Origin: Alphaproteobacteria bacterium
GTDB taxonomy: Bacteria > Pseudomonadota > Alphaproteobacteria > Rhodospirillales > Rhodospirillaceae
NCBI GenBank assembly: GCA_003250275.1
Contig: QKGW01000074.1
Coordinates: 1 to 6,610, forward strand
Reading direction: 5' to 3'
DNA length: 6,610 nt
Below are positions 1-5,010 of the stretch, one piece after another. Numbering within the stretch: position 1 is the first letter of the stretch; each line of letters starts with the position of its first letter. A program made the position numbers and the translations under genes. A model generated the notes under the pieces. It was not told the origin of the DNA and did no database searches. It saw only the letters and a program-made list of their open reading frames with translations.

Positions 1-476
1 TTGGCCTCTTCCTTCGCGCCGTGGCCGGTGCGCACCAGCACCGCGCGCGCGCCGACGGCGCGGCCGAGGTCGAGGTCGACCTTCTTGTCGCCGATCATCA
101 CCGAGCGCGCGAGATCGAGGCCGAGGTCGCGCGCCGCGGCGTGCGCCATGCCCGGCAGCGGCTTGCGGCAGTCGCAGGCGTCGGTGGGGCCATGCGGGCA
201 GATGTAGACGCCGTCGAGACGCACGCCTTCGGCGGCGAGCAGGGCTTCGAGGCGGCCGTGCACGCGCGCGACGTCGTCGAGGCCGAAGTAGCCGCGCGCG
301 ACGCCCGACTGGTTGGTGAGCACGACGAGCGCGTAGCCCATCGCCGCGAGGCGGCGCAGCGCCGCCGCCGCGCCGGGGATCAGCTCCACCCCCGCCGGAT
401 CGCCGAGGTAGTCGCGTTCGACGATGATGGTGCCGTCGCGGTCGAGCAGCGCGGCCGGACGCAGCGCCTCGCTCAT
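1..476 (-). CDS. gmhB: GmhB-like D,D-heptose 1,7-bisphosphate phosphatase (HAD family), 3' end outside window
   Basis: Predicted to remove the C7 phosphate of D-glycero-D-manno-heptose 1,7-bisphosphate in the cytoplasm, a step in making ADP-heptose for the LPS inner core. The 158 visible residues show the HAD signature DRDGT at 12-16 (nucleophile Asp12, acid/base Asp14), the second motif TNQSG at 54-58, a zinc-binding loop with Cys93, His95, Cys101 and Cys103, the Arg-Lys-Pro at 104-106 that follows it, and GDKKVD at 129-134 with metal-binding acids. The zinc loop is the hallmark of the GmhB/HisB-N branch and is the short version. E. coli GmhB is about 190 residues, so perhaps 20-30 residues lie beyond the left edge. 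The ATG overlaps the prfC stop as ATGA, suggesting translational coupling. Histidinol-phosphate phosphatase of the HisB-N type is the main alternative; no his or other LPS genes are in view to decide. Confidence 0.85.
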   Translation of the reverse strand, partial: MSEALRPAALLDRDGTIIVERDYLGDPAGVELIPGAAAALRRLAAMGYALVVLTNQSGVARGYFGLDDVARVHGRLEALLAAEGVRLDGVYICPHGPTDACDCRKPLPGMAHAAARDLGLDLARSVMIGDKKVDLDLGRAVGARAVLVRTGHGAKEEA

Positions 477-2065
477 CCGCCCGACTCGCGGGTCTTGAGG
501 AAGCGCAGCTCGGGGAACTCCTCCTCCGCCTTGCCGAGGTGCCAGGCGTTGCGGGCGAGGAACACCAGCTGGCCGTCGTGGTCGTCGGCGAGCGCGATGC
601 TGTTGCCGTCCATGAACTTCTTGAGCTGCTGCGGGTCGTCGGCGGCGACCCAGCGCGCGGTGTAGAGCTGCGTCGGCTCGAACACCACCGGGATGCCGTA
701 TTCGGTGCGGATGCGGTCGGCCATCACGTCGAACTGCAGCGGGCCGACGACGCCGACGATCCAGTCCGCGCCGATGCGCGGCTTGAACACCGCCGCCGCG
801 CCCTCTTCCGCGAGCTGCTGCAACGCGCGGCCGAGGTGCTTCGCCTTGAGCGGGTCCTCGGAGCGGACCTTCTGCAGCATTTCCGGCGCGAAGCTCGGAA
901 TCCCGGTGAAGCGCAGGTCCTCGCCCTCGGTGAGCGCGTCGCCGATGCGGAGGTTGCCGTGGTTCGGCACGCCGATGATGTCGCCCGCCCAGGCCTCCTC
1001 GGCGAGCTCGCGGTCCTGCGCGAGGAACATCACCGGGTTGTGGAGGTTGAGGAGCTTCTGCGAGCGCACGTGCTTGAGCTTCATGCCGCGGTTGAAGTGG
1101 CCCGAGGCGAGGCGGACGAAGGCGATGCGGTCGCGGTGCTTCGGGTCCATGTTCGCCTGGATCTTGAAGACGAAGCCGGTGACCGCGTCCTCGCCCGGCA
1201 GGACCTCGCGCGACTCGGCGGGTTGCGGGCGCGGACTCGGCGCGAGCTCGCCGATTCCCTGGAGCAGTTCGCGGACGCCGAAATTGTTGATCGCGGAGCC
1301 GAAGAAGACCGGCGTCATGTGCCCGGCGCGGTAGCTTTCGAGGTCGAAATCGGGGCACAGGCCGCGCGCCATCTCGACCTGCTCGCGCAGCGCGGCGGCG
1401 GCGTAGGCGGGCAGCGCCGCGTCGAGCTTGGGGTCGTCGAGGCCTTCGCAGGTTTCGCCGTCCTCGGGGAGTTCGCCGCGGCCCTTGCGGTGCAGGAGCG
1501 CGAGGCGGTCCTTCATCAGGTCGTAGCAGCCGAGGAAATCGCGCCCCATGCCGATCGGCCAGGTCGCGGGGGTGACGTCGAGCGCGAGCGCCTGTTCGAT
1601 CTCGTCGAGGATGTCGAAGGAATCGCGCGCCTCGCGGTCCATCTTGTTGATGAAGGTGATGATCGGCACGTTGCGCAGGCGGCAGACCTCGAACAGCTTG
1701 CGCGTGCGTTCCTCGATGCCCTTCGCCGCGTCGATCACCATCACCGCCGAGTCGACCGCGGTGAGGGTGCGGTAGGTGTCCTCCGAGAAGTCTTCGTGGC
1801 CGGGGGTGTCGAGGAGGTTGAACACCCGCTCCTCGAAATCGAAGGTCATCACCGAGGAGGCCACCGAGATGCCGCGCTCCTGCTCCACCTTCATCCAGTC
1901 CGACCGCGCGCGCCGCGCGTCGCCGCGCGCCTTGACCGCGCCCGCGGCCTGGATCGCGCCGCCGAACAGCAGCAGCTTTTCGGTGAGCGTGGTCTTGCCC
2001 GCGTCGGGGTGCGAGATGATCGCGAAGGTGCGGCGCTTGGAAACGGAATCGACGGCTTCGGACAT
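473..2065 (-). CDS. prfC: Peptide chain release factor 3 (RF3), translational GTPase
   Basis: RF3 is a cytoplasmic GTPase that recycles RF1 and RF2 from the ribosome after peptide release. The 530-residue product matches the usual length (E. coli RF3 is 529). GTPase motifs are intact: P-loop HPDAGKTT at 19-26, switch I RGIS at 64-67, DTPGHEDF at 86-93, NKMD at 140-143, and GSAI at 256-259. The conserved NNFGV follows at 260-264, as in RF3 rather than EF-G. The remainder corresponds to domains II and III. The frame is open for another 42 codons upstream, but the ATG at 2065 is preferred: AGGA (2071-2074) sits 5 bases before it, and the protein then starts like other RF3s just before the P-loop. 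The ATGA overlap with the next gene implies an operon with the gmhB-like gene. No convincing promoter was seen upstream. Confidence 0.97.
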   Translation of the reverse strand: MSEAVDSVSKRRTFAIISHPDAGKTTLTEKLLLFGGAIQAAGAVKARGDARRARSDWMKVEQERGISVASSVMTFDFEERVFNLLDTPGHEDFSEDTYRTLTAVDSAVMVIDAAKGIEERTRKLFEVCRLRNVPIITFINKMDREARDSFDILDEIEQALALDVTPATWPIGMGRDFLGCYDLMKDRLALLHRKGRGELPEDGETCEGLDDPKLDAALPAYAAAALREQVEMARGLCPDFDLESYRAGHMTPVFFGSAINNFGVRELLQGIGELAPSPRPQPAESREVLPGEDAVTGFVFKIQANMDPKHRDRIAFVRLASGHFNRGMKLKHVRSQKLLNLHNPVMFLAQDRELAEEAWAGDIIGVPNHGNLRIGDALTEGEDLRFTGIPSFAPEMLQKVRSEDPLKAKHLGRALQQLAEEGAAAVFKPRIGADWIVGVVGPLQFDVMADRIRTEYGIPVVFEPTQLYTARWVAADDPQQLKKFMDGNSIALADDHDGQLVFLARNAWHLGKAEEEFPELRFLKTRESGG

Positions 2066-2149
2066 GGAGATCCTGTGACGGAACGGAATTTTCGGTTGCG
2101 CCGGAATGTCGGCATTTTCGCCGCGGACGGCAAGGAGAATCCGGCGCGG

Positions 2150-2185
2150 CTCCCTATATCCAGGGAGATTTGCCGCAACAGGGAG
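2150..2185. repeat. Inverted plus direct repeat in the prfC/ohr divergent region
   Basis: CTCCCT at 2150-2155 and AGGGAG at 2162-2167 form a 6-bp inverted repeat with a 6-base AT-rich spacer (ATATCC). A second CAGGGAG at 2179-2185 repeats 2161-2167 exactly, 18 bases further on. This second copy holds the ohr Shine-Dalgarno (GGGAG, 8 bases before the ATG). The arrangement could be a repressor operator or, if transcribed, a hairpin in which CTCCCT pairs with either copy. No ohrR-type regulator gene is in the window, and the sequence does not resemble the OhrR boxes I know. The repeat is visible; its function is speculative. Confidence 0.35.
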
Positions 2186-2193
2186 TCGCAACC

Positions 2194-2616
2194 ATGCCGA
2201 TCCTCTATCGTGCCCAGGCGAGCGTGTCCGGCGGCCGCGACGGCCGCGCCCGGTCCTCCGACGGGATCCTCGACGTCAAGCTCTCGGTGCCGAAGGCGCT
2301 CGGCGGCGCGGGTGAACCCGCGACCAACCCCGAGCAGCTCTTCGCCGCGGGCTACGCCGCGTGCTTCGACGGCTCGCTGCAATTCCTCATCGGGATGAAG
2401 AAGCTCGCCGGGGTGAACACCTCGGTCACCGCCGACGTCGGCGTCGGTCCGGGCGAGGGCGCGCCGGGATTCGTGCTCGACGTCGAACTCACCGCCCACG
2501 TCGCCGGTCTGCCGCGCGCCGAGGCCGAGGCGCTGGTCGCCGAGGCGCACGCGGTGTGCCCCTACTCCAAGGCGTTGCGCGGCAATGTGGATGTGCGCCT
2601 GAATGTGGTGACTTAG
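2194..2616 (+). CDS. ohr: Organic hydroperoxide resistance protein (Ohr, OsmC/Ohr superfamily)
   Basis: Cytoplasmic thiol peroxidase that reduces organic and fatty-acid hydroperoxides to alcohols, in characterised members using lipoylated proteins as reductant. The 140-residue product has normal family length. Both redox cysteines are present: Cys57 in AAGYAACF (peroxidatic) and Cys122 in VCPYSKALRGN (resolving). The likely catalytic partners are Arg20 in GRARSSDG and Glu47 in NPEQLF, matching the known Ohr Arg/Glu pair. The VCPYSKA context and the early GRDGRARSSDG segment fit Ohr better than OsmC. The ATG at 2194 is chosen over an in-frame TTG at 2170 because GGGAG lies 8 bases before it and the protein then begins MPILY, as is usual for Ohr. 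It diverges from prfC across 128 bases that hold the 2150-2185 repeat. Peroxide-responsive repression would be expected from the family, but no regulator gene is adjacent in view. Confidence 0.95.
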   Translation: MPILYRAQASVSGGRDGRARSSDGILDVKLSVPKALGGAGEPATNPEQLFAAGYAACFDGSLQFLIGMKKLAGVNTSVTADVGVGPGEGAPGFVLDVELTAHVAGLPRAEAEALVAEAHAVCPYSKALRGNVDVRLNVVT

Positions 2617-2627
2617 TGGCGGACGGG

Positions 2628-2666
2628 GGGCAAACGCCCGCCCGTTCGGGCATTCTTTGTTTGCCC
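2628..2666 (+). terminator. Nested hairpin, probable intrinsic terminator of ohr
   Basis: It starts 11 bases after the ohr stop. An outer 8-bp perfect stem (GGGCAAAC 2628-2635 with GTTTGCCC 2659-2666) encloses a tight GC hairpin, GCCCG (2640-2644) with CGGGC (2647-2651). The inner hairpin is followed by the T-rich ATTCTTTGTTT at 2652-2662, which is the usual layout of an intrinsic terminator. The outer stem would compete with the T-tract, so the inner hairpin is the likelier active form. The call rests on pattern only. Confidence 0.6.
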
Positions 2667-2689
2667 GCCCCACCCTTACGGCCTAGGAT
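2661..2689 (+). promoter_or_regulatory. Candidate sigma70 promoter for the COQ10/RatA-family gene
   Basis: TTGCCC (2661-2666) and TAGGAT (2684-2689) are separated by 17 bases, each matching 4 of 6 consensus positions. Transcription would start near 2696 and give a leader of about 30 bases before the ATG at 2728. The -35 box overlaps the 3' arm of the outer stem of the ohr terminator hairpin. Weak boxes like these are common by chance, so this is tentative. Confidence 0.35.
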
Positions 2690-2727
2690 GTGACGGAATT
2701 GAAAAGGTCCGCCGTCCGGGGGCGCCG

Positions 2728-3165
2728 ATGTTTCGCTACGCCGTCCATAGACCCTTGCCGTTTGCGGTCGAAGATGTGTTCGACATGGTCGCGGACGTGG
2801 AGAGCTATCCCGAGTTCGTTCCCGGCTGGGTCACCGCCCGGGTGGTCGCGCGCAGCGACAACACCTACGGCACCGACCAGACCGTGCGGATGCGATTCCT
2901 CCGCCAGAATTTCCGTACGCTGACGACGCTGATGCCCTACGAGGCGATCGACGTCACCGCGAGTCAGCCGCCCTTTCGCCGTCTCACCATCCTCTGGCGC
3001 TTCCGCCGCCAGGAGAACGGCAGCTTCGTAAGCCTCGAATTCCTTTGCGAGATGCGTTCGCGCACCTTGCAGGCGCTGCTCAATCGCTTCGGTCCCGAGG
3101 ACGTGGAGGCGATGATCGCGGCGTTCGAGCACCGCGCAAGAGAAATCTTGCCGCGGCGCGCCTGA
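2728..3165 (+). CDS. COQ10/RatA-family START-like protein (polyketide cyclase/SRPBCC fold)
   Basis: Family members bind ubiquinone or other lipids in a helix-grip cavity. Eukaryotic COQ10 is needed for normal respiration and CoQ handling, and E. coli RatA (PasT) has been described as a ribosome-association toxin. The 145 residues show the family pattern throughout: an N-terminal strand, the signature VADVESYPEFVPGW at 21-34, central strands with PPFRRLTILWRF at 81-92, and a C-terminal helix ending in AAFEHRARE at 131-139. No signal peptide or membrane segment is visible. Where many members have LPWC after the YPEF motif, this one has VPGW. The ATG at 2728 gives the expected family start; its only Shine-Dalgarno is a weak GGGGG at 2718-2722. 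It lies 111 bases after ohr, across a terminator, and 182 bases before the rquA-like gene. In an alphaproteobacterium a quinone-related role is likelier than a toxin role; no antitoxin partner is adjacent. Confidence 0.88.
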   Translation: MFRYAVHRPLPFAVEDVFDMVADVESYPEFVPGWVTARVVARSDNTYGTDQTVRMRFLRQNFRTLTTLMPYEAIDVTASQPPFRRLTILWRFRRQENGSFVSLEFLCEMRSRTLQALLNRFGPEDVEAMIAAFEHRAREILPRRA

Positions 3166-3217
3166 ACAGCTACCAACATGCTGGCGAGTGGGAATGCCCT
3201 TCCCCCGCCGCACCGCG

Positions 3218-3299
3218 CCGGCAGTGATCGAGAGAAGGTGCCGGAGAGATTGGGAACCGCGTCACGCACTGGGGGGCGACGCGGCAGGGGTTGCGCAAC
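3218..3299. repeat. Small inverted repeats in the gap upstream of the rquA-like gene
   Basis: The 182-base gap at 3166-3347 holds CCGGCA (3218-3223) with TGCCGG (3239-3244), and the perfect palindrome GTTGCGCAAC at 3290-3299, 48 bases before the rquA-like ATG. Either could be an operator. I looked for an FNR-type TTGAT-N4-ATCAA site, which anaerobic control of rhodoquinone synthesis would suggest, and did not find one. I saw no clear -35/-10 pair and no T-run terminator for the upstream gene. Confidence 0.25.
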
Positions 3300-3347
3300 A
3301 GTGTCAGCCGTGATCCGTCCCTCCCCCTGATTGGAGGATCTCTCACC

Positions 3348-4118
3348 ATGGACGCCCGACCGCTCGTGATCGACGCCGCCTATTCGCTCTCCGAAGCGAG
3401 TACCGACGCGGAACGCGAAGCCCACGCCACGCCGGAGCGCTGGCGGCTGCCCGTCCCCCACTACCTTACCGAGGTCTATACCTGGGCCTACGTGGCGCCC
3501 TACGTGCGCCGCGTCTTCGACCACCAGTGGGTGGTGGCGCAGATCCTCTGGTATCAGGACAAGAAGCTGATGCGGAACGTGCTCGACGAGATCGCGCCGG
3601 GCGACCGCGTCTACATGCCCGCGTCGGTCTACGGCGAGTTCTGCATCGACATGGCGCAGAAGGCCGCGCCCGGCCCGGTGACGATCTCGGACATCTCGAC
3701 GATCCAGCTCTACGGCCTGCGCAAGAAGCGCCGCGCCTTCAACCTCAAGAACCTGTTCATCCGCCGCGCCAACGCCGCCGACCCGATCAAGGGGCCGTAC
3801 GACGTCGCGCTCAGCTTCCTGCTCCTGCACGAAGTGCCGGAGGACTACAAGGCGGCGATCGTCAACGGCCTGCTCGATCAGGTCGATATCGGCGGCAAGG
3901 CGGTGTTCGTCGACTATCACAAGATGAAGTGGTGGCAGCCGCTGTGGCCGATCATGGCGTTCGTCGCCTGGTGGCTCGAACCGTTCACCTTCCCGCTGTG
4001 GAAGAACGAGATCGCGGACTACGCCAGCGCCGACCGCCGCGCCAAGTTCGAGTGGAAGAAGACCACCAGCTTCGGCGGCCTCTACCAGCACGTCGTCGCG
4101 GTGCGCAAGCAGCCCTGA
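3348..4118 (+). CDS. rquA: RquA-like rhodoquinone biosynthesis protein (class I SAM methyltransferase fold)
   Basis: RquA, known from Rhodospirillum rubrum, makes rhodoquinone from ubiquinone by replacing a ring methoxy with an amino group drawn from S-adenosylmethionine. Rhodoquinone carries electrons to fumarate reductase without oxygen. The 256 residues follow the family outline as I recall it: VPHYLTEVYTWAYVAP at 36-51, a Trp-rich stretch with QILW at 65-68, VYGEF at 94-98 where ordinary methyltransferases have a Gly-rich motif I, SDIS at 114-117 with the ribose-binding acid position, LLLHEVPED at 158-166, and FVDYHK at 187-192. The hydrophobic, Trp-rich segment 195-218 would suit membrane contact with a lipid quinone. 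GGAGG (3333-3337) lies 10 bases before the ATG at 3348; the in-frame TTG at 3291 has no better support. The gene ends before a two-sided terminator. A related UbiE-like methyltransferase of other specificity is the main alternative. Confidence 0.72.
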   Translation: MDARPLVIDAAYSLSEASTDAEREAHATPERWRLPVPHYLTEVYTWAYVAPYVRRVFDHQWVVAQILWYQDKKLMRNVLDEIAPGDRVYMPASVYGEFCIDMAQKAAPGPVTISDISTIQLYGLRKKRRAFNLKNLFIRRANAADPIKGPYDVALSFLLLHEVPEDYKAAIVNGLLDQVDIGGKAVFVDYHKMKWWQPLWPIMAFVAWWLEPFTFPLWKNEIADYASADRRAKFEWKKTTSFGGLYQHVVAVRKQP

Positions 4119-4128
4119 CGCCCGGACA

Positions 4129-4146
4129 GGCGCCCGCCCGGGCGCC
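4129..4146. repeat. GC hairpin just after the rquA-like stop
   Basis: GGCGCCCG (4129-4136) and CGGGCGCC (4139-4146) form a perfect 8-bp stem with a 2-base loop, 11 bases after the stop codon. No T-run follows, so it is not itself an intrinsic terminator. It may protect the 3' end of the transcript or help termination at the hairpin that begins at 4161. Confidence 0.5.
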
Positions 4147-4160
4147 GTCTACCGGCAACG

Positions 4161-4195
4161 AAAAAGCGGACCGCCCGAAGGCGATCCGCTTTTTT
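4161..4195. terminator. Bidirectional intrinsic terminator between rquA-like gene and tRNA-Asp
   Basis: AAAAAGCGGA (4161-4170) pairs perfectly with TCCGCTTTTT (4185-4194). Inside, CGCC (4172-4175) pairs with GGCG (4180-4183) around a CGAA tetraloop, with one C/A mismatch between the two stems. The hairpin is followed by a T-run on the plus strand (4190-4195) and also on the minus strand (complement of 4161-4165). It therefore suits termination of the rquA-like transcript rightward and of the tRNA-Asp transcript leftward, as expected between convergent genes. Confidence 0.88.
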
Positions 4196-4212
4196 CTCGT
4201 TCACCGCGGCGG

Positions 4213-4230
4213 CTTTTCCCGGGGGAAAAG
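4213..4230 (-). repeat. Perfect hairpin abutting the 3' CCA of tRNA-Asp
   Basis: CTTTTCCC (4213-4220) and GGGAAAAG (4223-4230) form an 8-bp perfect stem with a 2-base loop. On the tRNA strand the hairpin begins at the base directly after the encoded CCA (4231-4233). It is part of the tRNA 3' trailer, upstream of the terminator at 4161-4195, and could affect 3' processing. No T-run follows it directly. Confidence 0.6.
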
Positions 4231-4307
4231 TGGCGGGAGTGACGGGGCTCGAACCCGCGACCTCCGGCGTGACAGGCCGGCACTCTAACCAGCTGAGCTA
4301 CACCCCC
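4231..4307 (-). tRNA. tRNA-Asp (anticodon GTC)
   Basis: A complete 77-base tRNA that delivers aspartate to GAC and GAU codons. It folds as follows: acceptor stem GGGGGTG with CACTCCC (one G-U), D arm GCTC/GAGT around AGCTGGTTA, anticodon stem CCGGC/GCCGG, loop CTGTCAC with anticodon GTC at 4271-4273, variable loop AGGTC, and T arm GCGGG/CCCGT around TTCGAGC. The discriminator is G, as required for tRNA-Asp, and the 3' CCA is encoded. A promoter lies just upstream on the same strand, and a trailer hairpin and terminator lie downstream. Confidence 0.97.
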
Positions 4308-4324
4308 GCAAGCGGTGAGGCGCT

Positions 4325-4353
4325 TATGTACCAACGCCCCCAGATGGATGCAA
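4325..4353 (-). promoter_or_regulatory. Sigma70-like promoter of tRNA-Asp
   Basis: Read on the minus strand, TTGCAT (complement of 4348-4353) and TACATA (complement of 4325-4330) are separated by exactly 17 bases. Transcription would begin near 4318, leaving about 10 bases of 5' leader before the mature tRNA end at 4307, which is normal for a tRNA gene. This indicates that the tRNA has its own promoter rather than depending on gpt read-through. Confidence 0.7.
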
Positions 4354-4427
4354 GACCTTTTTTCCACGCCGCCGCCGATTTTTCGGAAACCCCGGCAACG
4401 CGCTGGCAGGCTTGCGCAATTCCGCCC

Positions 4428-4910
4428 TCAGCCGCCGGCCACCAGCGGCGGCGCCGGCTGCAGGTCGGCGTCCCACGGGAACAGCAGCCAGATCCCCTGA
4501 TCGACCGCGACGACGAAATCGTCGACCACCTCGCGCCCCTGCGGCTTGGCGTAGACGGTGGCGAAGTAGGCCTTCGGCAGCAGCTCGCGCACGACCTTGC
4601 CGGTGCGGCCGGAATCGACGAGGTCGTCGATCACCAGAAGCCCCTCGCCGTCGCCCTCCGGGCGCTTGAGAACGCTCATCGAGCCCTGCACGCGGTCGTC
4701 GTAGCTCGAAATGCACAAGGTCTCGACCAGCCGCAGATTGAGTTCGCGCGCGACCACCGCCGCAGGCACCAGGCCGCCGCGGGTGATCGCGACGATGCCG
4801 GTGAACGGCCCCTTGTCCACGAGCTTCGCCGCGAGCTTGCGCGCGTCGCGGTGAAACATGTCCCAGGAGATGCCCATGTATCGGCTGCTGGTGTAATCCT
4901 TGTCCGCCAA
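4428..4910 (-). CDS. gpt: Xanthine phosphoribosyltransferase
   Basis: Transfers phosphoribose from PRPP to xanthine and guanine (less well hypoxanthine) to give XMP and GMP in purine salvage; the E. coli enzyme is a tetramer found in the cytoplasm and at the inner membrane. The 160 residues align along their length with E. coli Gpt (152 residues): WDMFHRDARKLA at 16-27, ITRGGLVP at 42-49 (pyrophosphate loop), CISSYDD at 66-72, LKRPEGDGEG at 81-90, and the PRPP-binding VIDDLVDSGRT at 93-103 with both acidic residues. The base-contacting segment near the C-terminus includes WLLFPWD at 141-147. The start is taken as TTG at 4910 because AAGGAA (4918-4923) lies 7 bases before it. The first in-frame ATG (4877) would remove 11 residues and lacks a ribosome-binding site. 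A terminator separates it from the lipoprotein gene, so it is probably transcribed alone. Confidence 0.95.
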   Translation of the reverse strand: MADKDYTSSRYMGISWDMFHRDARKLAAKLVDKGPFTGIVAITRGGLVPAAVVARELNLRLVETLCISSYDDRVQGSMSVLKRPEGDGEGLLVIDDLVDSGRTGKVVRELLPKAYFATVYAKPQGREVVDDFVVAVDQGIWLLFPWDADLQPAPPLVAGG

Positions 4911-4917
4911 GGTCCCG

Positions 4918-4923
4918 TTCCTT
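4918..4923 (-). promoter_or_regulatory. Ribosome-binding site that decides the gpt TTG start
   Basis: AAGGAA on the minus strand sits 7 bases before TTG at 4910. The later ATG at 4875-4877 has no comparable site, so this supports the TTG start. Confidence 0.6.
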
Positions 4924-4950
4924 CTCGGTGATACAATCCGTCGACAATAA

Positions 4951-4980
4951 TGAAAACGGCGCCCGAGGGCACCGTTTTCA
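4951..4980 (-). terminator. Intrinsic terminator of the lipoprotein gene
   Basis: TGAAAACGG (4951-4959) pairs perfectly with CCGTTTTCA (4972-4980), and GCCC (4961-4964) with GGGC (4967-4970) closes the top, with one mismatch between them. On the minus strand the stem ends CGTTTTCA and runs into TTATTGT, giving a T-rich tail. It lies 30 bases after the stop of the gene at 5011-6123 and before gpt on the same strand, so it probably ends the lipoprotein transcript. Confidence 0.72.
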
Positions 4981-5010
4981 GAGGTCTGATAGCGTTTTTG
5001 CGCCGGGGCG

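Noticed and set aside
539..2398. Very long open frame on the plus strand across prfC
   Set aside because: It is the antisense of prfC, whose GTPase motifs are intact. The translation is low-complexity, rich in Arg, Ala, Glu and Val, with no recognisable domain; GC-rich genes commonly leave the opposite strand open.
2728..3165. Reading the COQ10/RatA-family gene as half of a toxin-antitoxin pair
   Set aside because: No small antitoxin-like gene (RatB/PasI type) lies next to it, and in alphaproteobacteria the family is better explained as a quinone or lipid-binding protein.
2964..4091. Long minus-strand open frame across the rquA-like and COQ10-like genes
   Set aside because: Both plus-strand genes have recognisable family motifs and good starts; the minus frame is a shadow.
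4928..4956. Possible gpt promoter on the minus strand (TTTTCA, 17 bases, TATCAC)
   Set aside because: The implied transcription start falls on the gpt ribosome-binding site at 4918-4923, leaving no usable leader, and the -35 lies inside the terminator stem.
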